From a virus, in IMG/VR virus record IMGVR_UViG_3300042868_005761, positions 62,001-126,000 of that record: a stretch of 64,000 nucleotides of DNA; one strand, given 5' to 3'. Position 1 is the first letter of the stretch. Every line of letters begins with the position of its first letter. Positions 53,201-62,465 of the stretch are shown here, piece after piece. Under the pieces are notes generated by a model. The model had not been told where the DNA came from and did no database searches. It saw nothing but the letters and a program-made list of their open reading frames with translations. The translations under genes and the position numbers were made by a program.

Positions 53201-56200
53201 GATAAGCTCTTCTTGCTGCTAATTTCTTTCTGCCAATGCTTTTCAGGCCATCATGTAGTCTAGTTAAATTCGCATATTTTTGAGTTGAGAACTGTAACAA
53301 AACTGAAGGATCTCCCGCTCCACAATCGTCATCAAAGAAATTATAAAGATTAAAATTTGGTGGCGTCCTAGACTGATTGTTTTCTTCTTCTTGTCCAAAT
53401 CTTGCTCTTGGTCTTTCTGCAGTTCCAATTCGCGGAGGCACACATAGGTTTTCAGGAGTAGGTTGTTCTGATCCGTCAGGGCCGACAGCACCTTGACCTG
53501 TTTCTCCAGCCTCTGGACGCTTAATAGTTTCTAAGAAATCCTCATAATCTCCTCGAAGATATTCTTGCATTCTAAGAATATAGTCTTCGCCCTTAACTCT
53601 ATTAAAATCTTGAAGAGTAACGTTAGCAAGCGTACTCATTCTTAACTTTTGATTTTCTTCATCATCTTTATTAAAATTCATAGACATAGGAGCAAGTAAA
53701 TCTTGGTTAGGTCCAAGCCATAGTGATAAGTTAGCCCAATCATCTTTTGAGCTCTTTGCCTTTGGATATGTAAGACTATCACCGTCATCGCCCACTTTGT
53801 CATCATTATCAAGGTTAGGAGTTTGCTTAGGTACAACTTGAGTATCATGAATTTCGTTATTCCAAGCTCCAATTACTCCTTCCATCAAATCTGATGCGGC
53901 GTTGTTTGCTTTTTCTTTAAACTTGGCTATAAAATCTTTCCTAGTCGCAGTAGTTCCCGCACGTAAGTCTGCGTTTAATGGGCTACCTGTCTTGCCAAGT
54001 CTCTCTATATCTCCAGCAGCAAGATTAGCTGACATATTAATGTTAAAGTTATATATATCTTCAGCAGACCATCTTGCACTTAGTTTAGTTTTTTCAATCT
54101 GCCTATCTGCAAGTAACTCGTCATTGCCATCAATTGACGGATTGTAAAGATAGAAGTCTGGTTCAGTAAAGCTATTTCCTCTTGAGAAATTGGCAATAAC
54201 TTGGTTATCAGGCATATCTTGATTTTGATAAAAATTATTTACAACTGCATCAAAACCAAGAGCACTTACTCTTTGATTCCAATAAGGATGCAAAGGAAGA
54301 TCTAGGTCTTCGTAAGCAGGCTCAACTAAGCTTTGTTCTTGTGCAATTAATAGTTCTCTTGTCTTTGGGAAGAATTCTGTCTCAGTGCTAATCTTATAAA
54401 TATTCTCAAAATCAAAAACGTTATTTAAGTAAGGAATAATTAAATAGTTCCAAGCATAATCCATAAAGTATTGGTTTGGAACAGTTAACTTCATCCATCC
54501 ATTTGATCCTGGATTATCAATGATCTCTTCAAATTCAGTCACAAAATCAACAACTCTACGACCCCCTTTGTATCCTTTTTTGTTTTTCAACATAAGAGGT
54601 GCTCCAGGGCCTTTTTTATTGACATATCCTGCAGCCTCCTTGAAAAGTTCAGTATCCTTATTATTTAATACAACTGAGTCCTGATCATAGTTCGGATTTC
54701 CACCATTGATTCTTCTATTATGAAAATCATAAAAGAAACTTTCAACTGCCAATTGAGCATTAGCAGAATTAATACCAAAGCCACCAACACTATTGTTAAT
54801 TCTTTTTTCTGCTAATTCATCATTAAGCTGACCTGTAGTTGCTATATTATTAAAAAGGTCAGTTAGATCTTCACCTGCTATTGAAGCACCAGTAATCAAT
54901 GTTTGTTTTCCTGAAACAAATTGTACACTTCTCATACCAGGATCAACAGGACCACGAATTGGCTTCTTACCAGCTGCTATTAAGGCATCTTGGGCAGCTA
55001 CACGGTCTCTTATTCTACCAGTGGCGGCACCTTTACCTGTGAAAAGTTTACCAGGCGCGCCAATTACGCCAGGAGTTCCACCAGCTGCATTCTTTATTGC
55101 GCCTGCTGCATTCTTTATTAGAATATCACCACTTCTAATAAAACTACGAGCTGATTGCGTGTTCCAAAGAAGCCAATGCCTAAAAGCTGAAAGTTTTTGT
55201 GTACAGGCTACAACAAAACCACTTGTTTTCCACCATGCAGCAACAGCCCCTGCAGTGTGTGTTACCGTTGAGCCTGCTTTAGTATTAGCGGCAACTACCG
55301 CACCGGCCTTGGCTGCTGCTTTTCCTTTACCAATAATAAAAGATCCAACCTTTACAACTCCTGATCCTATTTTTGCAACTACGAATTCACCACCCCAGAC
55401 TAATGCAATGTCAAGAATCATATCTTTAACATCAAAACCTTTCCAAGGCTTGAATAACATCTTAGCGCCGGGCTTCATAATAGTATAAGGATTACTTGTA
55501 GAGACATCATCTCCGTCTTTGAATCCTCCACCAATATCATCTTGTGGGAACATTAAAGTTTCAAGACTTGTAATAGGCTTAACTAACTCAAAGATATTAA
55601 CACCGTATTCCTTAGCTGAGGTACTCAAACCTCTAAGAAAATTAGGACCAAACACTTCTTCTTGGAAGATTTCATTGGGTGCAAAGCGTCTAACATAATT
55701 CCAATTTTCACGAATAGCTGTATTAGTCTTATTTTCATTAGAATCGAAATACTCAATTAATACACGAGGAGTACCTTCAATTAAAGATGCCGCATCGCCT
55801 AGTGCACTATTTCCAGTACCAGCTTCTTGTAATAGAGAAACTCGCCACATCCAAAGAAACCAAGTATTTCTTGCAAGAGCAAGCACAGATCTATGACTTC
55901 TAATATAGGGAGCTATTGGGTTTGTTGTTATATCTCCTGACAACGACCAATCATTTAATGCGTCAGCATAAGAACTTTGTCCTTCACCATCTGCAAAGGT
56001 AAAAGCTTCAATACGAAGTGGTAACTCACTTAAATCATATTCAGTATGCTCAAACTCAAGTTTAAAATCCCAGTAAGCGGGAGCAATAGGATCAAGAGCA
56101 ATAGGAGCAAACAGCTGGAAAAAACTAAATTGTTGTCCAAATACTGTCCCCATGCCCCCTTGTAAAAACTCACCTTCATATTTTTGAGTGTAGTCTTTGA

Positions 56201-58427
56201 GCCAGAGATAAGGTTGATCATATAGAAGAGTAGAATGTAAGAACCCAGTTCCTTTGCGATAAAACAAATCGATTATCTCTTTTCCTTCTGGAATTTTTAA
56301 TCGATAAGCACTATCTACAAGTCTATGGCCATTAGGAATAATTAACCTATTACAAAGATTAATAGTGCCACAAATTTTTTGCATAAATGCTTTGTGACCT
56401 TCTCCTAAACCTTGAATAGTATCGTTGTACCAAACACTTCTTGTTGTGTTCCAATACAGGAAAAGCTGATCCCGAATAACATCAAGACCTGGACTTGACA
56501 GATCTATTGTAGGTACGTTTGCGTCAGTTGCTGTAATGGGTGTAGGGGCACAGTTATCAGATATACAATCAACATTTGTAATTATAGGAGTATCAATTTG
56601 TCGGTCTACCCCATACTCAACACTTGTTCTTGAAAGCAACTCATCTATAAAAGTTCTCTTAATATCTTTACTGCTTACCAATGATTGTCTTTTAATCTTT
56701 GGATTCTTAATGTAAATGTCATTAGCAGTTAATCGCATTTCAGTTGCATAAGTACCTGGCGTTTCAGGTAGTGTTGCACTATCTAATCCATTAATTACAA
56801 AGTATAGATCTCCCATCGCATTAATAAAGTTATTCTCTACTCTTAGAACATAAGACTCAGGAATAAACTTATACTGTATAGCTTGTTTCTTTAAAGTATC
56901 TTTTATGACTTCTATTTGACGAACAGAATCTAAACCAAGAGACTTAAATGAAACTAAGAAACTGTTATCAGCACGCCCAAGAAATTGGGCAGTTGGCATA
57001 CTAATTCCTTGAATAGGTAATTTCTTAAATACGTTAAAAGATGTTGCAGATATAAAGTCACAAAATAAGTGATTAGAAGTATAAACATTATCAATGCTTG
57101 TTCCAGATCTATTGAATTTCATATCTGGATTGCTTGATGTTGGAATTATCAACGTATTTTCTTTATAGAACAAATCAAATGAAGTTAAATCTTTTGTGTA
57201 AAGATTCCATCCCATTTTCTTAAGTTCTTCAATCTGCTTCTTATATTTCCTAACAGCAAGTAAAAGTTCGCCTTCAGGTTCTACTTCTGCTGGTGGGGTA
57301 ATTTCTGGCTTAGCAGGCTCTTCAGGCGGGGGTACTGGCGCTGGGGTAGGCGCGGGAACCACTTCTGCAGGAGGGGGCGGAGGAGGCGTAGCCTCTACTG
57401 CAGGAGGTGCTGGTAGCACCTTCACAGCAGGAGGAGGCGGTAAAACTACTGCTGGGGTTTCAATTGGTGGAGTAGGGGGATCGACTTGTGCAACCTCAAT
57501 AGGTCGTAGACCAAGAGCTTCTCTGAACCTAGCCGCACTTTCTTCTGCGCTTTGTGGTAACAAGAATGTTCCCCAATTTTGAACACCAACGCTGACAGGA
57601 AGCAATTGGCCTAACTCATTTTTTTCTGGGATTCCTTCTCTTTTTCCATAATTTCTTAACCATCTACGCACTTCTTCTGAAGCTCCATTCAGAAAACTGC
57701 CGCCGTCGAAATCGCCACCGCCACCAAAATCAAAGTGCATAGCGTCGCCAGTGATATTACCAGAATGAAGATATCCGAGCCAACGAAGGCAAACTCCATT
57801 ATTTGGGACACCAGCACCATCACCACCTCTTTGATATTCAGAACCTAGAGCATCTCCTTGATCATTAGTTGGACCTCTTGAATGTCCAGTACCTCCTCGA
57901 ACAAGATCACTCCAGTCATATGCGTCTCCATTGTCCTTGACAACTAACCCCTCTTTTATACACTTAACAACTATTTGTGCAAATAACTCATAGACTCTAA
58001 AATACTTTGCACTTCTAATGTTAGGCATTAGCATGTTATTTTCGTTTATAAGAGCAATATCTATAGCTCTACCTCTTGGGTGATGAGCTTTGTTACCTGG
58101 CACAGCTCTGAGAAGAGTCGCGGGTCGGGCGTTACTCTTGGCTCTTGTAGGCCAAGGCTTAAACTCTACTTCTCGAAGGCGCTCATGTGGTTCATTTACC
58201 GAACCTTTATTTGTAACCTGCCAACCTGGAGGTAAGAACTTACTTGCCGCTTTGATCATAGCCTCTAGACGAGGATCAGCATCTACTTTACATTTCCAAC
58301 TCTCTGGGCAATCAGTTAATGGATTTCGTTTAGTAGGGTCTTTCCTATAGTAAGTTTTTGACGCGCAAGGATTAGGAACATACCTATCAGTTCCAAAAGT
58401 ATATGTACTTTTTCTTTGTTCACTCAT
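50229..58427 (-). CDS. Giant tail hub protein with N-terminal M15 peptidase-like domain (2732 residues)
   Basis: This is the largest protein in the window. The first 260 residues form an M15 (D,D-peptidase) type domain: the zinc motif HHPRGRAID and the second ligand region DAMHFDFG, after a shared CKVDADPRLEAM start. A proline-rich linker (about 315-385) follows. Around 1770-1930 lies a hub-like region (VFLGEITDINLDGSGNKIEV), and around 2460-2490 PETGYITQLYPDTFVI ends a second hub segment, as in gp27/gpD-type proteins. Hydrophobic segments occur near 1000, 2110 and 2570. A fusion of cell-wall peptidase and tail hub is likely. Much of the middle is unassigned. AAGGAAG precedes the start. Confidence 0.7.
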   Translation of the reverse strand: MSEQRKSTYTFGTDRYVPNPCASKTYYRKDPTKRNPLTDCPESWKCKVDADPRLEAMIKAASKFLPPGWQVTNKGSVNEPHERLREVEFKPWPTRAKSNARPATLLRAVPGNKAHHPRGRAIDIALINENNMLMPNIRSAKYFRVYELFAQIVVKCIKEGLVVKDNGDAYDWSDLVRGGTGHSRGPTNDQGDALGSEYQRGGDGAGVPNNGVCLRWLGYLHSGNITGDAMHFDFGGGGDFDGGSFLNGASEEVRRWLRNYGKREGIPEKNELGQLLPVSVGVQNWGTFLLPQSAEESAARFREALGLRPIEVAQVDPPTPPIETPAVVLPPPPAVKVLPAPPAVEATPPPPPPAEVVPAPTPAPVPPPEEPAKPEITPPAEVEPEGELLLAVRKYKKQIEELKKMGWNLYTKDLTSFDLFYKENTLIIPTSSNPDMKFNRSGTSIDNVYTSNHLFCDFISATSFNVFKKLPIQGISMPTAQFLGRADNSFLVSFKSLGLDSVRQIEVIKDTLKKQAIQYKFIPESYVLRVENNFINAMGDLYFVINGLDSATLPETPGTYATEMRLTANDIYIKNPKIKRQSLVSSKDIKRTFIDELLSRTSVEYGVDRQIDTPIITNVDCISDNCAPTPITATDANVPTIDLSSPGLDVIRDQLFLYWNTTRSVWYNDTIQGLGEGHKAFMQKICGTINLCNRLIIPNGHRLVDSAYRLKIPEGKEIIDLFYRKGTGFLHSTLLYDQPYLWLKDYTQKYEGEFLQGGMGTVFGQQFSFFQLFAPIALDPIAPAYWDFKLEFEHTEYDLSELPLRIEAFTFADGEGQSSYADALNDWSLSGDITTNPIAPYIRSHRSVLALARNTWFLWMWRVSLLQEAGTGNSALGDAASLIEGTPRVLIEYFDSNENKTNTAIRENWNYVRRFAPNEIFQEEVFGPNFLRGLSTSAKEYGVNIFELVKPITSLETLMFPQDDIGGGFKDGDDVSTSNPYTIMKPGAKMLFKPWKGFDVKDMILDIALVWGGEFVVAKIGSGVVKVGSFIIGKGKAAAKAGAVVAANTKAGSTVTHTAGAVAAWWKTSGFVVACTQKLSAFRHWLLWNTQSARSFIRSGDILIKNAAGAIKNAAGGTPGVIGAPGKLFTGKGAATGRIRDRVAAQDALIAAGKKPIRGPVDPGMRSVQFVSGKQTLITGASIAGEDLTDLFNNIATTGQLNDELAEKRINNSVGGFGINSANAQLAVESFFYDFHNRRINGGNPNYDQDSVVLNNKDTELFKEAAGYVNKKGPGAPLMLKNKKGYKGGRRVVDFVTEFEEIIDNPGSNGWMKLTVPNQYFMDYAWNYLIIPYLNNVFDFENIYKISTETEFFPKTRELLIAQEQSLVEPAYEDLDLPLHPYWNQRVSALGFDAVVNNFYQNQDMPDNQVIANFSRGNSFTEPDFYLYNPSIDGNDELLADRQIEKTKLSARWSAEDIYNFNINMSANLAAGDIERLGKTGSPLNADLRAGTTATRKDFIAKFKEKANNAASDLMEGVIGAWNNEIHDTQVVPKQTPNLDNDDKVGDDGDSLTYPKAKSSKDDWANLSLWLGPNQDLLAPMSMNFNKDDEENQKLRMSTLANVTLQDFNRVKGEDYILRMQEYLRGDYEDFLETIKRPEAGETGQGAVGPDGSEQPTPENLCVPPRIGTAERPRARFGQEEENNQSRTPPNFNLYNFFDDDCGAGDPSVLLQFSTQKYANLTRLHDGLKSIGRKKLAARRAYPVCKVYLIEEDDIYNTEYVELDEIYTYSKIERLEIADSRKRPSSICRLTFVDPNGVLTGFNQFAKAANSILISDDKVTERLANVGTGLEFESSNALVRGTEFEQSDIGFVLNAGMKIKVCLGFSNDANKLEEVFLGEITDINLDGSGNKIEVVAQSYGAELVAKLKGTTKKETSVQHLDTFDLLARLMFEPEVIHFGKKKFDSIISFGEDKSIAASNLAYKEGFAVGGMHNARRKGGFINYLYTFEDSFDLNWIDGTYDALENWKNDANKAYVIKPNQGPQDDNLYIPSYQPLQGYYWYDWFGTWTGALTRDGTARVVQVEDGQVKEFEDKAKKLGIPAAAGWTAGAIALPTAWKVGSAAGNITKTKIGLIVAGAVAFGVVLKVVIQAMATAAYYTADYFLTDKDAVEKELQGARNHGTGILDRHALAKKNANDSEYKNSPMLISVYSPETLYYNVFYSTIWDVFEEMTYRHPSYVKHPRIYKNSNRMTMFFGLPDQNMWEYCGDPLDVYRQNKIFRKILKSGGQLEEGSPFLQQTRRDASGDYTLPDYGNVPSVSSEEIANFIRIARRRFRPFRTWHNLNSYTDIISNDIEATADGWYTEVEVQWNDAAIRTASAPDVRNLNAFIDWQEQNTVTRKANVDLSPQFIRKTSYQFPNCKSKGMASTYARSILAKQAKEMYKGSMTIMGNPHIKPYDVCIINDTYNNIYGPIEVEEVHHIFSPETGYITQLYPDTFVIEEDVTPYIIFNGLQSSVYTRTQYYMELALAAFPNWGEKNNMTSEGQYYLDSLSEVMENYRQKVLKMQEEVNAAQDFTENISIGAGTLGVISGGALALSTKRFMYGGGALGSTASVLLGSAIAGSLAYFYASSSLTSVIYNYIAEGRAYMMIPLAREGIPMVAGTNIGMSTGMYKSPGQYIRQYWMDGGLGQSMTRADSIMKTANARLRYGASMDNTLLEAQFTADDLGFTYDKMFEDIGGTLANKYLFPNVKKQ

Positions 58428-58498
58428 TAGTAATCTTCCTTTTAGATCTCTATACTATATTAAGCAAGGAGATCATTTATTTATTTACTTACTATATT

Positions 58499-59986
58499 CT
58501 ATCTTTTTCCTGGCCCGCGCATGAATCGCTCCCAACCTGTTCTTAACGCTGACTTCTGACTTGTTGTACTTGTTGTAACTATTGGAACAATTGCAGGCTC
58601 TTCATCAGGGCGGTTGTTTCTTTCATTATACAGAGTCCCTACAGGATTCACCCAACGACTTGCCCAAGGACTCAGCGGATCTGCCATTGTTGGAATTAGA
58701 GAAGCTCTTACTTCAAGGTTAGGCGGGGGTCTTATCCCTAAGGTTTCTTCCCACATTTGTTTACAGTCCTCCGGTGTGCTAGGTAATCGCATATTTTTTA
58801 CTATAGAGTCTGTCGTAGGTCTATGAGCTACAAGGATGTCTTGGTTGGTGCCATTTTTTTCAGCAGGGACGCATAAAGTCTGGGCACCCTTTCCGATAGA
58901 CCAGATTGACTCGCCGGGCCGAAAATCATAATGCATGCTATCCCAACCAATATTCGGAAAATCAGGATGATTTGCATTTACAAATTCATGTGGAACTATA
59001 ACTTCACCGGCCTTGTTTGTTTTTAATACTTGAACACGGTTTCCTTCCTTGTCCCACATTGGTATTAAGCTTTTATCCCATCTACCAACTTCAGGTAGAT
59101 AGGTAATAATCTTACCTTCGCCTGTATGTAACATTTGTTGCTCTTTTTTTCCCATATCTCTTTCCATATGATATTTTGTATTTCCAAAATATCCTCCCCA
59201 TCTTACACCGTATTTGGGAGCTGTCCTTGGTACAAAACCAAAAGAACCAGTTATTTTTCCATTTGGTATATCCTTTATTAACTGTCCATTATCATTATGG
59301 GAGAAGAACTCTTTTCTTACCATTACTCCACTGCCATTATCTTCCATTCTAAATTGTCGACGGGCTCCTAATTCACCACTTGAACCACCTGTCCTGACAA
59401 TCCCATCTGTATCTGGTTTCCCCAGGACTAAGTCACCCCAGTTGCAAATAGTTCCATCTTCGTAGGATATATAACCAGGATGCCCAACTACAGTAGGATC
59501 TCCCTGTATAAGTCTACAGATAAGCTGATATAAGAGCTCATATGTTCTATAAGATCTGCCGTTTCTGATATTACAAAGAAGTGTTCCATCATTAATTCGT
59601 ATACCTACATCTATTGCTAATCCACTAAAGTGGTTTATTGTATCTCTTAGCCCTCTAAGAAGAACACCGTTTCCAGCCTTCATATACTCCTCTTTCGTAA
59701 TGTCTTGTTGCGCGCATATATTATAAATCTGCCAACCACTAGGCATAAATTTACTTGCTGTTTGCATCATAGCTTCAAGTCTTGGGTCTGCATCTACCAT
59801 GCATTTCATGTCTTCAGGGGCGGTTCCGTGGCGGGCGTTTTTGTGACTATGTTCTTCAGTAGTGCGATAGTAATACTTATATCCTCCTCCAACATACCTA
59901 TGAGGCATTAGGTTAAGAGGCGTACCACTTCCAATCAAGCAAGGAAAATCGGCTTCTCTCTTTGCTATTATTTCTTCTCTTGTCAT
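58499..59986 (-). CDS. Tail protein with M15 peptidase-like domain, paralogue of the giant protein's N-terminus
   Basis: This 495-residue protein repeats the N-terminal module of the 2732-residue protein. It shares CMVDADPRLEAMM, SKFMPSGWQ, the zinc-type motif HFSGLAID, NIRNGRSYRTYELLYQL, and the second metal motif DSMHYDFRPG. M15 enzymes cut the stem peptide of peptidoglycan, so this is a likely virion peptidase for entry. The C-terminal 120 residues look flexible (Pro/Asn/Arg-rich). The gene is upstream of the giant one and separated from it by 71 bases. Confidence 0.68.
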   Translation of the reverse strand: MTREEIIAKREADFPCLIGSGTPLNLMPHRYVGGGYKYYYRTTEEHSHKNARHGTAPEDMKCMVDADPRLEAMMQTASKFMPSGWQIYNICAQQDITKEEYMKAGNGVLLRGLRDTINHFSGLAIDVGIRINDGTLLCNIRNGRSYRTYELLYQLICRLIQGDPTVVGHPGYISYEDGTICNWGDLVLGKPDTDGIVRTGGSSGELGARRQFRMEDNGSGVMVRKEFFSHNDNGQLIKDIPNGKITGSFGFVPRTAPKYGVRWGGYFGNTKYHMERDMGKKEQQMLHTGEGKIITYLPEVGRWDKSLIPMWDKEGNRVQVLKTNKAGEVIVPHEFVNANHPDFPNIGWDSMHYDFRPGESIWSIGKGAQTLCVPAEKNGTNQDILVAHRPTTDSIVKNMRLPSTPEDCKQMWEETLGIRPPPNLEVRASLIPTMADPLSPWASRWVNPVGTLYNERNNRPDEEPAIVPIVTTSTTSQKSALRTGWERFMRGPGKR

Positions 59987-60047
59987 AGTATTAACCTTTT
60001 AAAATAAGTATTAATCCTTTATCTTTATCTATCTTTATAAGATACTA

Positions 60048-62444
60048 TTACTGCTTGCCACTTCCCTCTGACGGGATAATTCCACCAATCTTATCTCCTT
60101 CGGCTGCTGTTGGGGCTGCTGTTGGGGCTGAAAGTCTTTCTGTATCTTTCATAAGGCGAGTCTCACCAGACTCATTTGTGATGATCCAATGCTCTTTTCT
60201 TAGTTCATCTTCTAATGTTTCTATTCTTCTAGCAAGTTTCTGCGCAGCATTAATTACATCTTCAGTTACATTAATTCCAGTTTTTTGACCTGCTGCTTCT
60301 CCATATAAACCATAACCTATGTTGGCTGCACATAGGCTATAAAAATTAAAAAAATGATCAAAAATATCACCCATTAAATCGCTTGTTACGCGCTCGCGCC
60401 GTGCTATTTGACTTTTACCACCGTAAGGAGCCCCAGGTAAATTTTTATTAAAAATTTCTATCGCAGTAATGTCTGGGGATTCTTGTTCTAGTCCTGTGAG
60501 AGCCCTATAGTAATTATCTTTCCTGGAATAGTAGTCTTTAATTCTTTCGCCGCAGTCTGAAAATAATAGCAATTGCTCTTTACCCGCAGGCTGAAACGCA
60601 CTTAACTTCAAAGAATTAGAAGCTCCAGATAGAGTAGGTGCAAGATATTTATTATAATTATTTACATAATATTCAAGAATATCATTTTCCATATCTCCTA
60701 TCACTACATCCCAAGTACTCCCAAAAAACCAAACCCTATACGCAGGAGTAGTCTCAGTTTTGGGCACCATAGTTGAAGTCATTATATGACCTGCTATATA
60801 ACTGGGATGACTTTTATGTAAATTATTGTTGATATCACTTTCTCTATAAAATCTCTTACTGGTGCTAGGATCCACCACAGTTGCAAACTTGTGATTTTTA
60901 ACAAAATTATAGCTCATTTGCCAACTGCTTTCTATTTCAGCATCAATCTTCCAGCGACTCTGAGGGTTCTCTCCGGTAACTGTAAGACCTAAGCTTGGAC
61001 TTGTCCATTGAACTTTATTTCTAATATTTGCTGCTTTTAGAATACCGTCAGTTTGAATCCACCATTTTGATCCATTAGCACCAAGAAAATGGGAAATATA
61101 CATCATCCAATAAGGAAAAACTCCATCAAAAGTACCAACAAGTTTTAGGTTTCTTTCGTTGACAGTTTCTATCCCTTTTTTATTTCTACTACCTGCACTA
61201 CCTGCACTACCTGTTGTACTAAGCTCTGGAAGTATGTCTTGTTTTATTAGCTTTTTGGTTTCCGGATCTTCAGTTTGAAAGTAGCTGTTATTTATTACAG
61301 CCTGAACTTGCCCTTCAAGCAATCCTCCAAAGGTATCTATAAATGCAAGTTCATCTGGCGCAAATCGGGAATCTAAGTATCTCATAGAAGTAAAATCACT
61401 ATCCATTCTTGTATCTAGATAAACAAAAGGATAAGGATTTCTAGCATCTCTAAATTTCATTTGGTCAGGATTCTCCGGGTCAACTTCAAGAAAAGCTGAC
61501 TCAACATAGTTCTTTGTTCCTCTGTTAGCCGCTTGGAATTGAGTCACAAGGAATTGATTTCTTCCCCATTCCGCCTTTTCTCGATCATATTTAGCTATAT
61601 ATTCAGGATTATTGATCATTAATCTTCTATATTCATGTGCCGCAACTACATAGCGATCTCTCATAGCTGTATGGCTTTGATACTGTAAGTATCCGGTTGC
61701 TGCCGAATCATTTATGGCATAAACAGTATTACCAGATTCTCTCTCAGCGACAGCTAATCTAAATAAAGTAGCATTAAACTTAAGAAGATAAGAATTTTCT
61801 GCTGAAAGATTATCTAATTGAAATACGTTTAAGTATCTCAAGTCAAAAGGTTTCATTCCACCACCAGGAGTACCTGGGTTAAAAGTAAGTATACTACTTG
61901 CATCAAGTTTGACACCAGGAAGAGCTTCATTGCGAGGAGGCGCTCCACTACCACTACCACTTCCAGAACCACTGCCGTCACCACTGCCGCTAGGGGCTCC
62001 CTGTCCAAAAATTCCCCCTGTCTCCGGATCAGTCCAAGCATCGGCAACTTGCCCGACATACTCAAACAGGCTCGGTAGGGATTCGTCTGAATCGTCTTCT
62101 TGATTATCACCAATGTAATCACTGGCTAATGCAGTAAGTCCGACTCCTCCTACAGCAAGAGGAACCCACAAGGGCGCGGTGGTCGCAAGCGCTCCGACAC
62201 CTCCGACTGTTAAAAATGTTCCTGCTATCGTAGTTACGTCTCCCTGTCGCCATCGTTCACCGTATGCATTGCCGAACCGTGCAATCGCGTCAAAAGCGCC
62301 TTGCTGTACTGGAACGTCTTGCTGTACTGGAGCAGCAATAGTACTTCCAGGAACTACTGCAGGGGTAGGAGTAGGAGGGGCACCTGAACCTTCAGCAACA
62401 CCAGAACCTTCTTCTCCTGTATATCCTCTTTGTTCTGCTGGCAT
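60048..62444 (-). CDS. Tail protein with lytic-transglycosylase-like segment (798 residues)
   Basis: After a Gly/Ser/Pro-rich start and a membrane-like stretch (71-106, GTFLTVGGVGALATTAPLWV), the protein has a GSGSGSG linker (151-168). At 230-262 it shows AVAERESGNTVYAIND then SAATGYLQYQSHTAM. This resembles the lytic transglycosylase signature, with E236 in ESG and a following A-x-G-x-x-Q. The remainder (300-798) is unassigned. Together with the M15 proteins it would give the tail a glycan-cutting activity. The SLT call rests on one motif and is moderate. Confidence 0.55.
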   Translation of the reverse strand: MPAEQRGYTGEEGSGVAEGSGAPPTPTPAVVPGSTIAAPVQQDVPVQQGAFDAIARFGNAYGERWRQGDVTTIAGTFLTVGGVGALATTAPLWVPLAVGGVGLTALASDYIGDNQEDDSDESLPSLFEYVGQVADAWTDPETGGIFGQGAPSGSGDGSGSGSGSGSGAPPRNEALPGVKLDASSILTFNPGTPGGGMKPFDLRYLNVFQLDNLSAENSYLLKFNATLFRLAVAERESGNTVYAINDSAATGYLQYQSHTAMRDRYVVAAHEYRRLMINNPEYIAKYDREKAEWGRNQFLVTQFQAANRGTKNYVESAFLEVDPENPDQMKFRDARNPYPFVYLDTRMDSDFTSMRYLDSRFAPDELAFIDTFGGLLEGQVQAVINNSYFQTEDPETKKLIKQDILPELSTTGSAGSAGSRNKKGIETVNERNLKLVGTFDGVFPYWMMYISHFLGANGSKWWIQTDGILKAANIRNKVQWTSPSLGLTVTGENPQSRWKIDAEIESSWQMSYNFVKNHKFATVVDPSTSKRFYRESDINNNLHKSHPSYIAGHIMTSTMVPKTETTPAYRVWFFGSTWDVVIGDMENDILEYYVNNYNKYLAPTLSGASNSLKLSAFQPAGKEQLLLFSDCGERIKDYYSRKDNYYRALTGLEQESPDITAIEIFNKNLPGAPYGGKSQIARRERVTSDLMGDIFDHFFNFYSLCAANIGYGLYGEAAGQKTGINVTEDVINAAQKLARRIETLEDELRKEHWIITNESGETRLMKDTERLSAPTAAPTAAEGDKIGGIIPSEGSGKQ

Positions 62445-62465
62445 TTTAATTCCTTATTTCTAAAA

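Noticed and set aside
55021-55488. 155-residue frame on the + strand within the giant hub gene
   Set aside because: It lies opposite an Ala/Gly/Lys-rich segment, has no ribosome site and would be alone against a 44-kb operon.
58445-58474. Inverted repeat GATCTC/GAGATC upstream of the giant hub gene
   Set aside because: Only 6 pairs with an 18-base AT-rich loop and no T run; too weak to call a terminator or operator. No convincing promoter is seen in the 71-base gap either.
59987-60020. Two similar 13-14-base direct repeats before the 495-residue gene
   Set aside because: They read like a duplicated ribosome-site region (AAAGG plus TTAATACT on the reverse strand), too short and AT-rich to interpret.
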